DNA of 7,616 nucleotides from Akkermansiaceae bacterium (GTDB lineage Bacteria; Verrucomicrobiota; Verrucomicrobiia; Verrucomicrobiales; Akkermansiaceae), in assembly GCA_023301335.1 (NCBI GenBank), contig JALZVA010000182.1, forward strand, positions 1-7,616. The letters run 5' to 3'. The notes under the pieces are model-generated. The model made no database searches and was not told the origin of the DNA. It worked only from the letters and a program-made list of their open reading frames with translations. A program made the position numbers and the translations under genes. Below, in pieces: positions 5,439-7,616 of this stretch (position 1 is the first letter of the stretch; every line of letters begins with the position of its first letter).

Positions 5439-6755
5439 ATGGCAACAGACATGCAGCAAACCCTCGCCAAGCAAGCTACGCTTGAGGGAACCTCTTTACA
5501 CACGGGTAACAAGGTTACTCTGACTATTAAACCAGCTCCAGAAGACCACGGGTTTAAATTTAGACGCGTCGACCTCCCTGATCAGCCTTTTATCGATGCT
5601 GATGTCAGTAAAGTGCAGACTGTGGAGCGTGCCACTACGCTTGCTGACGGTTCTGTAAAAGTCCACACTGTAGAGCATATTCTTTCCGCCCTCACAGGTA
5701 TGGGAGTCGATAATGCATTGATCGAGATGGATGCCAACGAACCTCCGATCGCCGATGGCTCATCTGCTCCCTATGTGGAAATGATCAAACAGGCAGGTCT
5801 CGAAGCTCAATCTGCGCCACGTAAAGTGTGGGAAATCCGTGAACCTATCCACATGGAGACCAAAGGTGGCTCACTCATCACTATTGTCCCGGATAAAACC
5901 TTTAAGGTTTCGGTGACGAATATTGGCCCAGAAGGCCGCTTTACTCAGTATTTTTCCTCAGAAGTCACCCCTGAGATCTACGAAAAAGAAATCGCTCCTG
6001 CTAGAACCTTCGTCTATTACGAAGATGTGAAGCCGCTTCTCGACAAGGGCCTTATCAAGGGAGGATCCGTCGAAAACGCCGTGATCATCCGTGGAGAGGA
6101 AGTCATGAGTAAGGAACCTATGCGCTTCACCAACGAATTTGCACGCCACAAGGCTCTCGATCTGATCGGAGACCTTCTTCTGGCAGGAAAGCGCATCATG
6201 GGGCATGTGATCTGTGTCAAACCAGGACACGGGCCAAACACACAAATGGCGCAGAAACTTAAAGATGAGTATTCTCGCATGGCTCAACTGAAGCCTCAAT
6301 CTGTGAATATCCCATCGGGTGAAGCTGTGATGGATATCAATGACATTCTTAAAGTTCTCCCACACCGCTATCCGTTCCTCTTAGTTGATAGAATCGTGGA
6401 TTTCGTTGGGGATAACAAGTGCGTGGGGCTTAAAAACGTCACCATGAACGAACCATTCTTCCAAGGTCATTTCCCTGGACACCCTGTAATGCCTGGTGTG
6501 CTCCAAGTGGAAGCGATGGCCCAAGTCGCCTCTGTGCTAATGCTCCGCATGCCTGAAAACGCAGGGAAAATCGGCTACTTTATGTCTGCAGATAAGGTTA
6601 AATGGAGACGTCCAGTCGTCCCAGGTGACTCTATTTTAATCGAAGCTGAGCTTCTTAAAATGCGCAGAAATATTGGCTCAGCAGTGGCACGATGCACCGT
6701 TAATGGTGAGGTTGTCTCTTCCGCAGAGCTGAAATTTAGCCTACTGGACAATTAG
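5439..6755 (+). CDS. lpxC-fabZ: Bifunctional UDP-3-O-acyl-N-acetylglucosamine deacetylase / 3-hydroxyacyl-ACP dehydratase
   Basis: A 438-residue cytosolic fusion. Residues 1 to about 285 are LpxC, the zinc deacetylase at the committed step of lipid A synthesis. Seen: the N-terminal strand (LEGTSLHTGN), VHTVEHILSAL with catalytic Glu79 and zinc ligand His80, NEPPIADGSSAPY, ARTF, then FARHKALDLIGDL with the other zinc ligands His237 and Asp241, and His264 in KPGHGPN. Residues from about 297 are FabZ, which dehydrates 3-hydroxyacyl-ACP in fatty-acid elongation. Seen: DILKVLPHRYPFLLVDR, QGHFPGHPVMPGVLQVEAMAQ with catalytic His344 and Glu358, and KVKWRRPVVPGD. All active-site residues in both halves are present. 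The short linker is about 285-296. Both enzymes draw on 3-hydroxyacyl-ACP chemistry, so fusing them could balance lipid A against phospholipid supply. Such fusions are known in Bacteroidota and some PVC bacteria. A divergent promoter region lies upstream; no strong terminator follows. Confidence 0.96.
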   Translation: MATDMQQTLAKQATLEGTSLHTGNKVTLTIKPAPEDHGFKFRRVDLPDQPFIDADVSKVQTVERATTLADGSVKVHTVEHILSALTGMGVDNALIEMDANEPPIADGSSAPYVEMIKQAGLEAQSAPRKVWEIREPIHMETKGGSLITIVPDKTFKVSVTNIGPEGRFTQYFSSEVTPEIYEKEIAPARTFVYYEDVKPLLDKGLIKGGSVENAVIIRGEEVMSKEPMRFTNEFARHKALDLIGDLLLAGKRIMGHVICVKPGHGPNTQMAQKLKDEYSRMAQLKPQSVNIPSGEAVMDINDILKVLPHRYPFLLVDRIVDFVGDNKCVGLKNVTMNEPFFQGHFPGHPVMPGVLQVEAMAQVASVLMLRMPENAGKIGYFMSADKVKWRRPVVPGDSILIEAELLKMRRNIGSAVARCTVNGEVVSSAELKFSLLDN

Positions 6756-6848
6756 TCCTTTAAAGATCTAGCGTTCTTTTATTTACAAAAAAGATCCACC
6801 ATTTAGCTTCTAGGGCGTATGCTGAAATGCACTCATCATCTAGCTCTT

Positions 6849-7616
6849 ATGCACACGCTTTTGAAGCAGCTTACTTGCGCGCCAGGTTTCTCTATCCTCG
6901 TCTTTGGGGCTCTCTCTCTCCTTGCTTCATGCAGCCGAGAAACAGTAGTCGATAAGTACACACAGGATAATATCCTACTCATCGGTAATGGGAGTGAACC
7001 GGCTGGAGGGCTAGACATCCAGAAAGTTTCCACAGTCGTCGCAAGTAACATCCTGCGCGCTACCTTTGAAGGGCTCTGCGGGCAAGACCCCGAAAACGAT
7101 GGTATCCACACACCCGGAGCGGCTGCGTCGTGGGAAAGTAATAAAGACTTCACCAAGTGGACGTTCAGACTCCAGCCCGAGGGTAAGTGGTCAGACGGAA
7201 AAGCGGTCACCACAGAGGATTTCACCTTTGCTTATAACCGTATTTTAAATCCTAACTTTCCTGCCTCTTACGCCTCGATGCTCTACTCGATTAAAGGAGC
7301 AGAACGCTATAATAAAAACTTCCGTGGTAAAATCCTACTTTCTGACCAACTCACTAAAGAAGAACTAGAGACGGTTAACTTCCGAGGCGACAGCTCACTT
7401 AATAAAGACAGCTACTCATCCCGCCTTTACAACAATCTGAGCTCTGAGGAAAAATTTCAATTCATGCAGGCTAAGGGGCTCGATGCGCTTTCTAAAGATG
7501 AGCTTGAAATGCTAGTGCAGTCGCCAGAGAATATTTCTTGGCCAGATGATCTTTCTCCAGAAAAAAGAGATCTGATTCTCACCACACTTCTGAAGCATGC
7601 CGACCAAGACCTCTGG
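6849..7616 (+). CDS. Peptide/oligopeptide ABC transporter substrate-binding lipoprotein (OppA-like), 3' truncated by window
   Basis: This is the first 256 residues of a family 5 extracellular solute-binding protein, which captures peptides (or similar solutes) for an ABC importer. Seen: a lipoprotein signal peptide ending in lipobox LASC (Cys28), the early strand ILLIGNGSEPAGGLDIQK (42-59), ILRATFEGLCGQD (68-80), PGAAASWESNKDFTKWTFRL (89-108), KWSDGKAVTTEDFTFAYNRI (113-132) and PNFPASYASMLYSIKGAERY (135-154). These follow OppA order closely. After residue 155 the expected 'VGVxAxDDxTL' strand does not appear. Instead there are about 100 charged, Leu/Glu/Ser-rich residues to the window end, apparently an insertion. 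Start: ATG at 6849 gives a normal 28-residue signal. An in-frame ATG at 6819 has AGGG three bases upstream and would add MLKCTHHLAL. Permease and ATPase genes are not in the window. Confidence 0.9.
   Translation, partial: MHTLLKQLTCAPGFSILVFGALSLLASCSRETVVDKYTQDNILLIGNGSEPAGGLDIQKVSTVVASNILRATFEGLCGQDPENDGIHTPGAAASWESNKDFTKWTFRLQPEGKWSDGKAVTTEDFTFAYNRILNPNFPASYASMLYSIKGAERYNKNFRGKILLSDQLTKEELETVNFRGDSSLNKDSYSSRLYNNLSSEEKFQFMQAKGLDALSKDELEMLVQSPENISWPDDLSPEKRDLILTTLLKHADQDLW

Noticed and set aside
5958..6365. A 135-codon minus-strand open frame inside lpxC-fabZ
   Set aside because: It is antisense to conserved LpxC and FabZ motifs, and its translation resembles no protein family.
6756..6800. 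Possible terminator after lpxC-fabZ
   Set aside because: Only short, bulged pairings (AAAGA/TCTTT, CTTTT/AAAAG) in AT-rich DNA with no GC-rich stem; not good enough to call.
6836..7225. A minus-strand open frame opposite the substrate-binding protein
   Set aside because: The plus strand carries a lipobox and OppA-family motifs through the same bases, so the antisense frame is incidental.
1..7616. A defence system, mobile element, CRISPR array or RNA gene
   Set aside because: I looked on both strands and found no transposase, integrase, nuclease/helicase cluster, spaced direct repeats, or tRNA/rRNA-like sequence; the genes are housekeeping and envelope functions.

Overview
The window reads as ordinary chromosome from a Gram-negative marine-type bacterium, most likely a member of the Verrucomicrobiota (PVC group). 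The pointers are a fused LpxC-FabZ protein (lipid A plus fatty-acid dehydratase in one chain, also known from Bacteroidota), a type I sulfatase, a secreted lipoprotein with a Gly/Ser-rich tether, a PdxJ with a few extra residues between its N-terminal strand and the catalytic HxR segment, and mostly absent Shine-Dalgarno sequences. The phylum call is inference; no rRNA or other marker lies in the window.

Layout. Positions 1-272 (minus) are the 5' end of a sulfatase whose catalytic part lies outside the window. Next comes a spacer with a good intrinsic terminator at 376-407 that reads on the minus strand. From 473 to 5283 there is a minus-strand run of six genes. In transcription order these are a secreted protein of unknown function (4459-5283), dprA (3332-4444), pdxJ (2495-3244), acpS (2098-2493), a GT4 glycosyltransferase of the SenB-like type (1137-2090) and a CAP-domain lipoprotein (473-1078). 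Gaps are 14, 87, 1, 7 and 58 bp, so pdxJ-acpS-glycosyltransferase is the tightest unit and the terminator at 376-407 closes the run.

A divergent intergenic region (5284-5438) separates this run from the plus-strand lpxC-fabZ fusion (5439-6755). A peptide-type ABC-transporter substrate-binding lipoprotein (6849 to the window end) follows and is incomplete at its 3' end.

Functionally the window mixes housekeeping envelope and cofactor genes (lipid A, fatty acid synthesis, ACP activation, PLP synthesis) with DNA uptake/recombination (DprA) and surface or uptake proteins. I see no phage, transposon, CRISPR array, tRNA or rRNA, and no evident defence system. The items most worth a second look are the SenB-like glycosyltransferase without visible selenoneine partners, the long Leu/Glu-rich insertion in the substrate-binding protein, the unrecognised secreted protein heading the minus-strand run, and an 8-bp perfect inverted repeat in the divergent promoter region.
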